Source of the DNA: Bacteroidales bacterium
GTDB lineage: Bacteria > Bacteroidota > Bacteroidia > Bacteroidales > Bacteroidaceae
Direction of reading: 5' to 3'
Assembly (NCBI GenBank): GCA_004555245.1
Contig: SFIS01000096.1
Coordinates: forward strand, 1-6,374
DNA: 6,374 bases
Part shown: piece by piece, positions 1-5,600 of the stretch
How positions within the stretch are numbered: the stretch's first letter is position 1
Layout: each line of letters starts with the position of its first letter
Program-made: the position numbers and the translations under genes
Notes under the pieces: generated by a model
What the model was told of the DNA's origin: nothing
Databases searched by the model: none
The model's input: the letters and a program-made list of their open reading frames with translations, nothing else

Positions 1-79
1 TTTCTGAGAGCTCAGAGATTAACAACATCTGCATAAATCAACGAATTTGAATTTATTAACTAAATATATTTTGAAAATT

Positions 80-190
80 TCATAGGAAGCACATCAAACC
101 GTACACCCTAATAACTGACGCAAATATGACAGCTATCAGAAACTGCCAGTTGAGGACAACTGTAAAGTAGATTCGTTTTAATGTTTTCAT
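80..190 (-). CDS. 36-residue hydrophobic peptide, probable small membrane protein
   Basis: I do not recognise a family. The frame starts at an ATG 17 nt after the stop of the helix-turn-helix-like gene and ends at TGA. The peptide begins with a basic stretch (MKTLKRIYF), followed from about residue 11 to 29 by a nearly uncharged hydrophobic run (core QFLIAVIFASVI), then an Arg and a short hydrophobic tail. This fits a single inner-membrane segment with the basic end inside. Same strand and tight spacing suggest co-transcription with the upstream gene. There is no Shine-Dalgarno, but the leader is A-rich (acttatcaaaATG), as is usual in Bacteroidota. At 36 residues, chance cannot be excluded; placement and composition are the only support. 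Confidence 0.38.
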   Translation of the reverse strand: MKTLKRIYFTVVLNWQFLIAVIFASVIRVYGLMCFL

Positions 191-207
191 TTTGATAAGT
201 TGTTTTG

Positions 208-375
208 TCATTTTACTACATAGCCAACCCTTATTGCATGCATGGCGATGGCATTGACGTCGTTTGCAGACATATCGCCGTTAAGCAATCGCTCAACGTG
301 CTTGGTGTCGGTACCGAAATACGTCGCTATGTCTGATACACGCACTTTGACGTGGTGAGGTTTGATTATACGCAT
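208..375 (-). CDS. 55-residue helix-turn-helix-like DNA-binding protein
   Basis: This small protein reads like a minimal helix-turn-helix domain. Residues 13-21 (VSDIATYFG) form a probable first helix, a short GTDT turn follows, and residues 25-33 (KHVERLLNG) would be the recognition helix. A third helix is likely at about 37-52 (SANDVNAIAMHAIRVG). The pattern 'SDIA-x-YFGT-x4-VxRLLNG' resembles Xre/Cro-like domains, but the family assignment is inference. The ATG lies 2 nt from a TTTCTCA repeat array, so on the coding strand the start is preceded by A-rich ATGAGAA units instead of a Shine-Dalgarno. Farther up, TTTG (482-485) and TAACATAG (453-460), 21 bp apart, make a weak partial match to the Bacteroidota promoter. 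A small membrane peptide follows. The likely role is a DNA-binding regulator; its target is unknown. Confidence 0.55.
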   Translation of the reverse strand: MRIIKPHHVKVRVSDIATYFGTDTKHVERLLNGDMSANDVNAIAMHAIRVGYVVK

Positions 376-377
376 GA

Positions 378-414
378 TTTCTCATTTCTCATTTCTCATT
401 TTTCTCATTTCTCA
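378..414. repeat. TTTCTCA array, copy 1 (5 units)
   Basis: Five consecutive units are seen: three TTTCTCA, one TTTTTCTCA and one TTTCTCA, followed by a partial TTTTT. The array sits in the leader of the minus-strand helix-turn-helix-like gene, where it reads as TGAGAAA units. The same mix of 7- and 9-bp units recurs at 2041-2187. Both arrays begin directly after the bases ATGA. Confidence 0.9.
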
Positions 415-795
415 TTTTTGATGATTTGGCCGAATCACGCCTCAGATTTACTCTATGTTAACGATACAAAATAAGAAAAAACAAATGTTATAATTTTTAT
501 GCTGTATTTAACAGTCGTTTACATCTCTCTTGCACAAACAGCCTGATTCGTGCATATCCATCCCAGACAAAAATCTGTCGGTTTGGCACATGTCCGCACC
601 GCCTTGGGGGGGACAATCGTTTTTAGGGGGGAGAAAGGAGGGTAAATGTATATATATAATAAATTTAAATATATATATATAATATAACACGCGCACGCAC
701 CCGTGAACTCGAAATGAGAAATGAGAAATATGAGAAATGAGATTTTTTCTGCACACGAAGGGGTGTGGAAGTCGGAAAATTGTGATTCCGACAAA
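415..795. other. Gene-free low-complexity region
   Basis: I see no supportable gene here. The stretch holds an AT-rich part at 455-515, a run of seven G (606-612) and one of six G (626-631), and an alternating AT tract at 649-686 built around AAATTTAAAT. A strictly alternating purine/pyrimidine run of 14 bp follows (687-700, ACACGCGCACGCAC), then an inverted copy of the TTTCTCA repeat. Long minus-strand frames crossing this region have no family-like features and translate low-complexity DNA. Confidence 0.6.
715..742. repeat. TTTCTCA array, copy 2, inverted
   Basis: TGAGAAA occurs at 715-721, 722-728 and 731-737, with a partial unit (TGAGA) at 738-742 and a TA between units two and three. 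This is the reverse complement of the units at 378-414 and 2041-2187, so the family is present in both orientations. No gene boundary is evident beside this copy. Confidence 0.8.
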
Positions 796-827
796 TTTGC
801 AAATTACGTTTTTCTGTGCTAAATTTG
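796..827 (+). promoter_or_regulatory. Bacteroidota-type promoter
   Basis: TTTG (796-799) is separated by exactly 20 bp from TAAATTTG (820-827). This matches the established Bacteroides primary sigma factor consensus, TTTG, 19-21 bp, TAnnTTTG, at every specified base. Transcription would start near 832-836 and run rightward through a leader of about 200 nt into the 28-residue frame at 1033 and then the hairpin repeats. It is the only full match I found on either strand. Confidence 0.65.
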
Positions 828-1032
828 CAGCCGGAAAGCATGACTTGCACACAACGGCTGAACCGAACGCCGTCATAGTGCGCAGTGACGGTGGCAGCTT
901 GTGACAGTGATGGCGGCGCACAGCCACAGTGTTTTGAGCCAACGGCACGACTAAGTGATGTCATTTGACGCAAACGTGATTCCGAAGTGTGAATTCTATT
1001 GTAAAACAATCAATCAAAAGGAGGTCTAAAAA
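828..1032 (+). other. Probable transcript leader with inverted repeats
   Basis: Between the promoter and the ATG at 1033 I see no gene. CCGTCA (870-875) pairs with TGACGG (886-891), with TGCGCA in the loop; GTGCGC (878-883) can instead pair with GCGCAC (916-921), giving two competing folds. ATTGT/ACAAT (998-1010) is a small perfect inverted repeat. AGGAGGT at 1019-1025, 7 nt before the ATG, is a strong Shine-Dalgarno, which is unusual in this phylum. Confidence 0.45.
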
Positions 1033-1119
1033 ATGGCTATCTGTTACAAGAAGTGCAAGCCGAACGTACTTTCTCGGACGGTGTACAGTTTTATGTACCC
1101 AAAATGGAACTGTTCCTGA
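1033..1119 (+). pseudogene. 28-codon frame, probable 5' remnant of an HU-like DNA-binding protein
   Basis: This frame has a strong Shine-Dalgarno and a full promoter 200 bp upstream, yet it stops after 28 codons. The start, MAICYKKCKPN, and the later VYSFMYPK resemble the N-terminus of Bacteroidota HU-like proteins (often MAx-x-YK..., then YYPK/YYAR and GTV). One base out of frame, directly after YPK, the sequence reads NGTVPDL, which would continue such a protein. The similarity then ends where the palindromic repeat begins at about 1123. I infer a gene broken by one frameshift and truncated by repeat DNA. The alternative is a genuine short leader peptide ahead of structured RNA. The family call is from recall of the motif, not from a search. 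Confidence 0.42.
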
Positions 1120-1122
1120 TTT

Positions 1123-1187
1123 ACCCAGGGTGTCGCTACGCTTTACCCTGGGCTATGCGCTCGTTGGGCTTACAGCCCGTTACAACG
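1123..1187. repeat. Pair of palindromic stem-loops (REP-like)
   Basis: CCCAGGGT (1124-1131) pairs perfectly with ACCCTGGG (1145-1152) across a 13-nt loop. Next to it, GGGCT (1166-1170) pairs with AGCCC (1174-1178) across a TAC loop, and outer CGTT (1162-1165) can pair with AACG (1184-1187). The arrangement resembles repetitive extragenic palindromes. The open reading frame through it (PRVSLRFTLGYAL) is most likely a chance translation of the repeat. Confidence 0.6.
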
Positions 1188-1210
1188 TTAAAGAAGTCGT
1201 AACCTGTCTT

Positions 1211-1326
1211 GTGAGGGGGAATAGCCTGTAAGGCTATACTAAGCGAGATTTGTCCTTGGACCCACTGACCGTAGGGAGGTAATGCGGTCGTAACCCGGGA
1301 CATAGTCCCGGGTCACAAGCAGCAGG
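1211..1326. repeat. 116-bp direct repeat, copy A
   Basis: This copy is identical to 1664-1779 except for one base (T at 1303, C at 1756) in a hairpin loop. Contents in order: ATAGCCT-GTA-AGGCTAT (1221-1237), GTCC-TT-GGAC (1252-1261), GACCG/CGGTC (1267-1289), and ACCCGGGAC-ATA-GTCCCGGGT (1293-1313), a nine-pair stem with a 3-nt loop. Beyond the repeat, ACTGTCT-GGA-AGACAGT (1330-1346) adds another stem. No reading frame in it looks like a protein. Confidence 0.92.
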
Positions 1327-1489
1327 GTGACTGTCTGGAAGACAGTACCTTGTTATAACTCCACCAATGGCGAGGTACTGCCTTACAGGCAGCCGTATTG
1401 CTCCGACATACCGAGGGCTTCGCCCCCGGTTACGAACGCTACGCTTAGTATAGCCTTCCAGGCTAATCTCCCCGCTCCCCTCCTCTCAC
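1211..1489. repeat. Possible MITE-like or BIME-like unit bounded by inverted repeats
   Basis: The 24 bp at 1222-1245 are the reverse complement of 1442-1465 with a single mismatch, which lies in the hairpin loop. The inversion extends loosely outward to GTGAG (1211-1215) and CTCAC (1485-1489), giving a 279-bp unit with imperfect terminal inverted repeats. It carries no transposase and I see no target duplication. It could be a small non-autonomous element or simply two oppositely oriented palindromic repeats. Confidence 0.4.
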
Positions 1490-1630
1490 ATGACCGTGTT
1501 CTTCTCCTTCGGGTCAGATCGCAAGCGAATCCGATCGCTGCGCTTAGTACAGCCTTCCAGGCTGACCAGCACTTGTGTACAGACTGATTGGATATGCCTA
1601 CACCGAGGCGAGGTACAGCCTTCCAGAGTG
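1369..1630. repeat. Family of short GCCT-N3-AGGC stem-loops
   Basis: CTGCCT-TAC-AGGCAG (1378-1392), TAGCCT-TCC-AGGCTA (1451-1465) and CAGCCT-TCC-AGGCTG (1550-1564) are perfect six-pair stems with 3-nt loops; 1616-1628 is a decayed fourth copy. Each follows GTA, and GGCGAGGTA precedes both the first and the fourth (1369-1377, 1607-1615). CGCT(A/G)CGCTTAGTA(T/C) precedes the second and third. ACCG-A-GGGC/GCCC-C-CGGT (1410-1430) adds a further stem. The same hairpin appears inverted at 1221-1237 and 1674-1690. The outer base pairs change together, so pairing appears to be conserved. Confidence 0.7.
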
Positions 1631-1663
1631 GTCTGAGCGAGGGGATGTGTTTGGGAGAATGGC

Positions 1664-1779
1664 GTGAGGGGGAATAGCCTGTAAGGCTATACTAAGCGAG
1701 ATTTGTCCTTGGACCCACTGACCGTAGGGAGGTAATGCGGTCGTAACCCGGGACACAGTCCCGGGTCACAAGCAGCAGG
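1664..1779. repeat. 116-bp direct repeat, copy B
   Basis: This second copy of 1211-1326 lies 453 bp downstream in the same orientation, 115/116 identical. Similarity continues past the end: GACTGTCT follows in both copies, and AGACAGTACCTTGTTAT is shared (1340-1356 and 1829-1845). In this copy those two arms are separated by 39 nt instead of the 3-nt GGA loop of copy A. The near identity implies recent duplication, gene conversion or strong constraint. Confidence 0.92.
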
Positions 1780-1789
1780 ACGACTGTCT

Positions 1790-1828
1790 GAGACTTGTCC
1801 TTTGGACCCACAGACCAACGGGAGGTAA
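1790..1828. repeat. Diverged partial repeat nested in a hairpin loop
   Basis: These 39 nt resemble the internal segments 1245-1282 and 1698-1735, sharing TTGTCC, TTGGACCCAC, GACC and GGGAGGTAA with several substitutions. The unit sits exactly between ACTGTCT (1783-1789) and AGACAGT (1829-1835), replacing the 3-nt loop found in the other copy. It carries its own GTCC-TTT-GGAC stem (1797-1807). Confidence 0.75.
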
Positions 1829-1905
1829 AGACAGTACCTTGTTATGTCTCAACTGATGGAGAGCTATAGCCTGTTCATTTCTTCTCCCGTCCCACCGGAT
1901 TGTTC

Positions 1906-2040
1906 ATGATGGGCAGCTGCATCATCCGCAAGGTAAGCAAGGACGAGTCCGCAAAGACACGCAAGCCATGCGGCTACTGTTACGGACACATCAGGCGTGG
2001 TAAAGACCTTAACAGGGACAGCACATATATTGCGAGATGA
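1906..2040 (+). CDS. 44-residue basic peptide with a CxxC motif
   Basis: I do not recognise this protein. It starts at the first of two adjacent ATG codons and ends at TGA, directly against the TTTCTCA array. It is rich in Lys and Arg and has the core RKPCGYCYGHIRRGKDLNRD, a CxxC pair with a nearby His that could bind metal, although a second ligand pair is absent apart from an isolated Cys5. Codon third positions are mostly G or C (AAG, GAC, ATC, AAC), as in the large surface-protein gene, and the opposite frame looks less protein-like. No Shine-Dalgarno is visible. In-frame codons also run on upstream of the ATG, so it may be the surviving end of a longer gene. Rightward transcription from the promoter at 796 could reach it, but several strong hairpins lie between. 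Confidence 0.4.
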   Translation: MMGSCIIRKVSKDESAKTRKPCGYCYGHIRRGKDLNRDSTYIAR

Positions 2041-2187
2041 TTTCTCATTTCTCATTTTTCTCATTTCTCATTTTTCTCATTTCTCATTTTTCTCATTTCT
2101 CATTTCTCATTTCTCATTTTTCTCATTTCTCATTTTTCTCATTTCTCATTTCTCATTTTTCTCATTTCTCTCATTTCTCATTTCTCA
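2041..2187. repeat. TTTCTCA array, copy 3 (19 units)
   Basis: The 147 bp divide without gaps into 12 units of TTTCTCA (7 bp), six of TTTTTCTCA (9 bp) and one TTTCTCTCA. Single 7-bp units often alternate with 9-bp ones. There is no non-repeat spacer of the kind a CRISPR would show. All three plus-strand frames are open through it and give Ser/Phe/His/Leu-rich low-complexity peptides, which I take to be artefacts. It follows directly on the stop codon of the 44-residue frame. Unit length suits replication slippage. Confidence 0.95.
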
Positions 2188-2268
2188 TTATCAATTCTAC
2201 CGAGCAGTATCTGGACAGCGTAAGCATACCAAAAGCGCATCATCCTCTGCAAGCCGGAGACGTTCCCG

Positions 2269-2465
2269 CTACAACACCCTTACGACATCAAACAACATGG
2301 CTTCCGGCACGGATGAGGTCGGGGCGTTCGGAGACGAGGGGTCTGATAATCTATGAAGCGGGCGAAAGTCTCTTCGCTCATTCGGTTGAGCCTTGTGCGC
2401 ATATAGTCAGCCGCGCCGTCGGGTGAGAATACCGTCACACATTGCAGTCCGGCAGACTTGTTCAG
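2269..2465 (-). pseudogene. Frameshifted C-terminal remnant resembling a SAM-dependent methyltransferase
   Basis: Reading leftward, one frame gives LNKSAGLQCVTVFSPDG and then RLNRMSEETFARFIDY (to about 2346). A second frame continues with SERPDLIRAGSHVV and a third ends with LFDVVRVL at a TAG (2269-2271). Joined, the three parts resemble the end of class I methyltransferases, where an 'EETFxxYxDY' helix is followed by 'ERPDLIGASxHxxDIxRK'. The family call is from recall of that motif. No N-terminal SAM-binding domain is visible to the right, and at least two frameshifts are needed, so it should be inactive. The continuous frame with a TTG start at 2513 is only part of this remnant. Confidence 0.42.
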
Positions 2466-2505
2466 CTGTTGTCGTGAAACGCCAGTGCAACATGTGGCTG
2501 TTACA

Positions 2506-2619
2506 AAAGACAAAAACCCGGATAAACATTATGTCAAGAGTGAGTGCGACATCATTCATAGACTTATGACATTGCTGAACACCTGTTGACAGAAGGGGTT
2601 TATACAGGTTTTTGTCTTT
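2506..2619. repeat. 22-bp inverted repeat enclosing 70 bp
   Basis: The left arm (2506-2527, AAAGACAAAAACC then GGATAAAC) matches the reverse complement of the right arm (2598-2619) at 20 of 22 positions. Inside, ATGTCA (2531-2536) pairs with TGACAT (2567-2572). It lies 40 bp downstream of the stop of the large surface-protein gene and could be a transcript 3' structure or the ends of a small lost element. Confidence 0.65.
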
Positions 2620-2624
2620 CCGTG

Positions 2625-2650
2625 CGGGACGTGATTAGCTTCGTGTCCCG
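2625..2650 (-). terminator. Possible terminator stem after the surface-protein gene
   Basis: CGGGAC (2625-2630) pairs with GTCCCG (2645-2650), starting 8 bp after the stop codon at 2659. On the minus strand no U-run follows. On the plus strand TTATTTTCTT follows, so it would suit a rightward transcript better. Weak call. Confidence 0.3.
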
Positions 2651-2658
2651 TTATTTTC

Positions 2659-5600
2659 TTATCTCTTCACCACCTTACGTCCGTCAATCACGTAGATGCC
2701 GGCGGGCAGGTTGTCTGGCGAGGTGTTGAGACGCACGCCGTTGAGGGTGTAGATGCCGCGCCGTGCAGCAGGTGTGTCAACGGTCACAGCGTCGATGCCC
2801 GACGGGTCCTTCTTTGTGAAGTAGCCCGTTGTGGGGTTCGCCATAGTCACGTCCGTCTTGGTCGCGTCGTATGCCACAGCGCCCTTGAGGTTTGTGCAGT
2901 CTGCGAACATATTCACGCTGTTTTGCACTACATCACTCTTCCAGTCGTCATTGCAGTAGATAGTGGTAAGGGATGAGCAGTCGCAGAACATAAAGTTCAT
3001 GTACTTCACCTTCGCCGTATTGAAGCTCGATACGTTAAGTGAGGTCAGGTCTGAGCAGCCACTGAACATCTCGGTCATGTAGAATGCGTTTGCTGTATTG
3101 AAGTTCGATACGTTAAGTGAGGTCAGGGATTTGCAGTTATGGAACATAGACGTCATGTTAGTCACATTCGCCGTGTTGAAGCTTGACAGGTTAAGTGAGG
3201 GCAGGGATGAGCATCCGCAGAACATAGAAGTCATGGTGGTCACGTTTGCCGTGTTGAACTTCGATAAGTCCAGCGAAGTCAGGGCGGAGCAGCCGTAGAA
3301 CATAGAGCTCATGGTGGTCACGTTTGCCGTGTTGAACTTCGATAAGTCCAGCGAAGTCAGGGCGGAGCAGGCGGAGAACATACCGCTCATTGCAGTCACC
3401 TTCTCTGTGTTGAAGTTCGAGACGTCAAGTGAGGTCAGGGATGAGCAGTTGTAGAACATATAGCTCATGTTGGTCACTTCCTCAGTGTTCAGGTTTTCCA
3501 TACCCTTAATGGTTGCGATCATCGTGCAACAATCGAACCAAGAAGCAGTAGTAGTCGGCCTGTAGTCCTTGAACGAGCTGTCGAAGACCACCGTCTTTAT
3601 CTGCGTATTTGGTTGTTTTTGGTTTCCTGTCCAATTGAGGGTTGAGATATCATATACGTTGCCCGTGCGCGTTGCCTTGTTGGCGTCGTAGTAGAACGTC
3701 AGCGTGCTGCCGTCCTCGACCACATAAGCTACGGACTTCCTTGTGAAGTAGCCCGATGAGGGGTTCGCCATTGTCACGTCCGCCTTTGTCTGGTCGTATG
3801 TCGCAGCGCCCTTGAGGTTTTTGCAGCCGATGAACATATCCCTGCTTTCTTTCACTACATCGCTCTTCCAGTTGTCATTGCAGTAGATAGTGGTCAGGGC
3901 TGAGCAGGCAGAGAACATGTTGGTCATGGCGGTCACCTTCCGGGTGTTGAAGTTCGTGACGTCAAGTGAGGTCAGGGCTGAACAGCCCAAGAACATACCG
4001 CTCATGTCGGTCACATCCGCTGTGTTCAGGTTTTCAATGCCCTCAACGGTTGCGAGCTTCTTACAAATACAGAACCAGTAAGCAGTAGTAGCCGGCCGGT
4101 AGTTCTTGAACGAGCTGTCGAAGACCACCTTCGTTGTCCGTTCATTTCTGTTTAATTTGTTTCCCGCCCATGCCGGAATGACGGTATCGTCTGCCAGTTT
4201 ATCGTCGATGCCATATACGGTGCCCGTGCGCGTTGCCTTGTTGGCGTCGTAGTAGAAGGTCAGCGTGCTGCCGTCCTCGACCACATAAGCTACAGTCTTC
4301 TTTGTGAAGTAGCCCGTTATGGGGTTCGCCATTGTCACGTCCGTCTTGTTAGCGACGTATGTCGCAGCACCCTTGAGGTTTGTGCAGTCATAGAACATAC
4401 CCTTGCTTTGTGTCACTACACCCTTAGTCCAGTCATCATTGCAGTAGATAGTAGTCAGGGCCGAGCAGCCGTAGAACATACAGCGCATGTCGGTCACCTT
4501 CGCTGTGTTGAAGTTCAAGACGTTAAGTGAGGTCAGTGCGGAGCAGCCGTAGAACATATAGTTCATGTGAGTCACCTTCGCCGTGTTGAAGTTCGAGATG
4601 TCAAGTGAGGTCAGTTTTTCGCAGCCTTCGAACATACAGTGCATGTCGGTCACATCCTCAGTGTTCAGGTTTTCAATGCCCTCTATGGTTTCGAGTGCCA
4701 CACAATAATAGAACCAGAAATCAGTAGTAGTCGGTCTGTAGTTCTTGAACGAGCTGTCGAAGACAACCTTATTTTTCAGAGTATTTGTTTTTTCAGGGGT
4801 TCCCGCCCAAGCAGGAATTGCGGTAGCGTCTTTCCGCTTCTTGTCGATGTCATGTATGATGTATCTGCCAGAGAGCACGCGCTGTATCTTTTCTGTGTCG
4901 TAGTAGAACGTCAGCATGCCGCTGGACTGGACCACATAGGCTTCATTCTTCTTTGTGAAGTAGCCCGTGGAGTTCGCCATTGTCACGTCCGTCTTGTTAG
5001 CGTCGTATGCCACAGCGCCCTTGAGGTTTGAGCAATTTTTGAACATATCCGTGCTTTCTTTAACTACTTTTCTATTCCAGTCGTCATTGCAGTAGATAGT
5101 GGTCAGGGCTTTGCAGTTGAGGAACATACAGCTCATGTTGGACACACTTGTCGTGTTGAAGCTCGCTACGTCAAGTGAGGTCAGTTTTTCACAGTTCATG
5201 AACATACGGTCCATGTTAGTCACGTTTTGCGTGTCGAATTTCGACACGTCAAGTGAGGTCAGGGCAAAGCAGCCGCTGAACATAAAGCTCATGTCGCCCA
5301 CCTTCGACGTGTTGAATTTCGAGACGTCAAGTGAGGTCAGCTTTAAGCAGCTGTTAAACATACTGCACATCTTGGTCACCTTCTCCGTGTTGAACTTCGT
5401 GACGTCAAGTGAGGTCAGGCCTGTGCAGTCCATGAACATGCAAGTCATGTCGGTCACGTTTGCTGTGTTGAATTTCGACACGTCAAGTGAGGTCAGTTGT
5501 AAGCATTCCTTGAACATATATCTCATGTTGGTCACATTTGCTGTGTTCAAGAAATCCATATGCTCTATGGTTTTGAGTGTCGTGCAATAATAGAACCAGA

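Noticed and set aside
1..34. Minus-strand ATG at 32-34 running off the left edge
   Set aside because: It gives only 11 codons (MQMLLISELSE) with no start signal; it may be a third small gene but cannot be judged here.
508..1009. Two long overlapping minus-strand frames (508-948 and 665-1009)
   Set aside because: They run through low-complexity AT and repeat tracts, overlap each other in different frames, run opposite to the strong promoter and show no domain-like pattern.
1194..1204. Similarity of AAGTCGTAACC to the 3' end of 16S rRNA
   Set aside because: The match is about ten bases, the same bases recur partly at 1287-1295 in an unrelated hairpin, and no rRNA flank is present.
989..1231. 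Plus-strand frame of 80 codons
   Set aside because: It is out of frame with the Shine-Dalgarno ATG at 1033 and is mostly a translation of the palindromic repeat. Only its NGTVPDL piece is of interest, as the frameshifted continuation of the HU-like remnant.
1275..1292. GGGAGGT followed by ATGCGGTCGTAA as a tiny leader peptide
   Set aside because: The spacing to the ATG is only 1-2 nt and the frame stops after three codons; the bases are better explained as part of a stem.
1327..1587. Plus-strand frame of 86 codons
   Set aside because: It translates consecutive hairpins (recurring AFQA), with no protein-like composition or start signal.
1211..1870. tRNA, tmRNA, RNase P or group II intron domain
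   Set aside because: No cloverleaf, anticodon arm, CCA end, catalytic core or domain V motif could be found among the hairpins.
1864..2064. Minus-strand frame of 66 codons with a hydrophobic stretch
   Set aside because: It begins inside the TTTCTCA array and lies antisense to the more gene-like 44-residue frame.
2041..2187. CRISPR array
   Set aside because: Units of 7 and 9 bp are contiguous with no unique spacers, and no cas gene is present.
1997..2426. Two overlapping plus-strand frames through the TTTCTCA array
   Set aside because: The repeat contains no stop codon in any plus-strand frame, so open frames arise automatically; the flanks show no protein features.
3098..5590. Four plus-strand frames inside the surface-protein gene
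   Set aside because: They are antisense shadows of the 78-bp repeats and repeat themselves with the same period.
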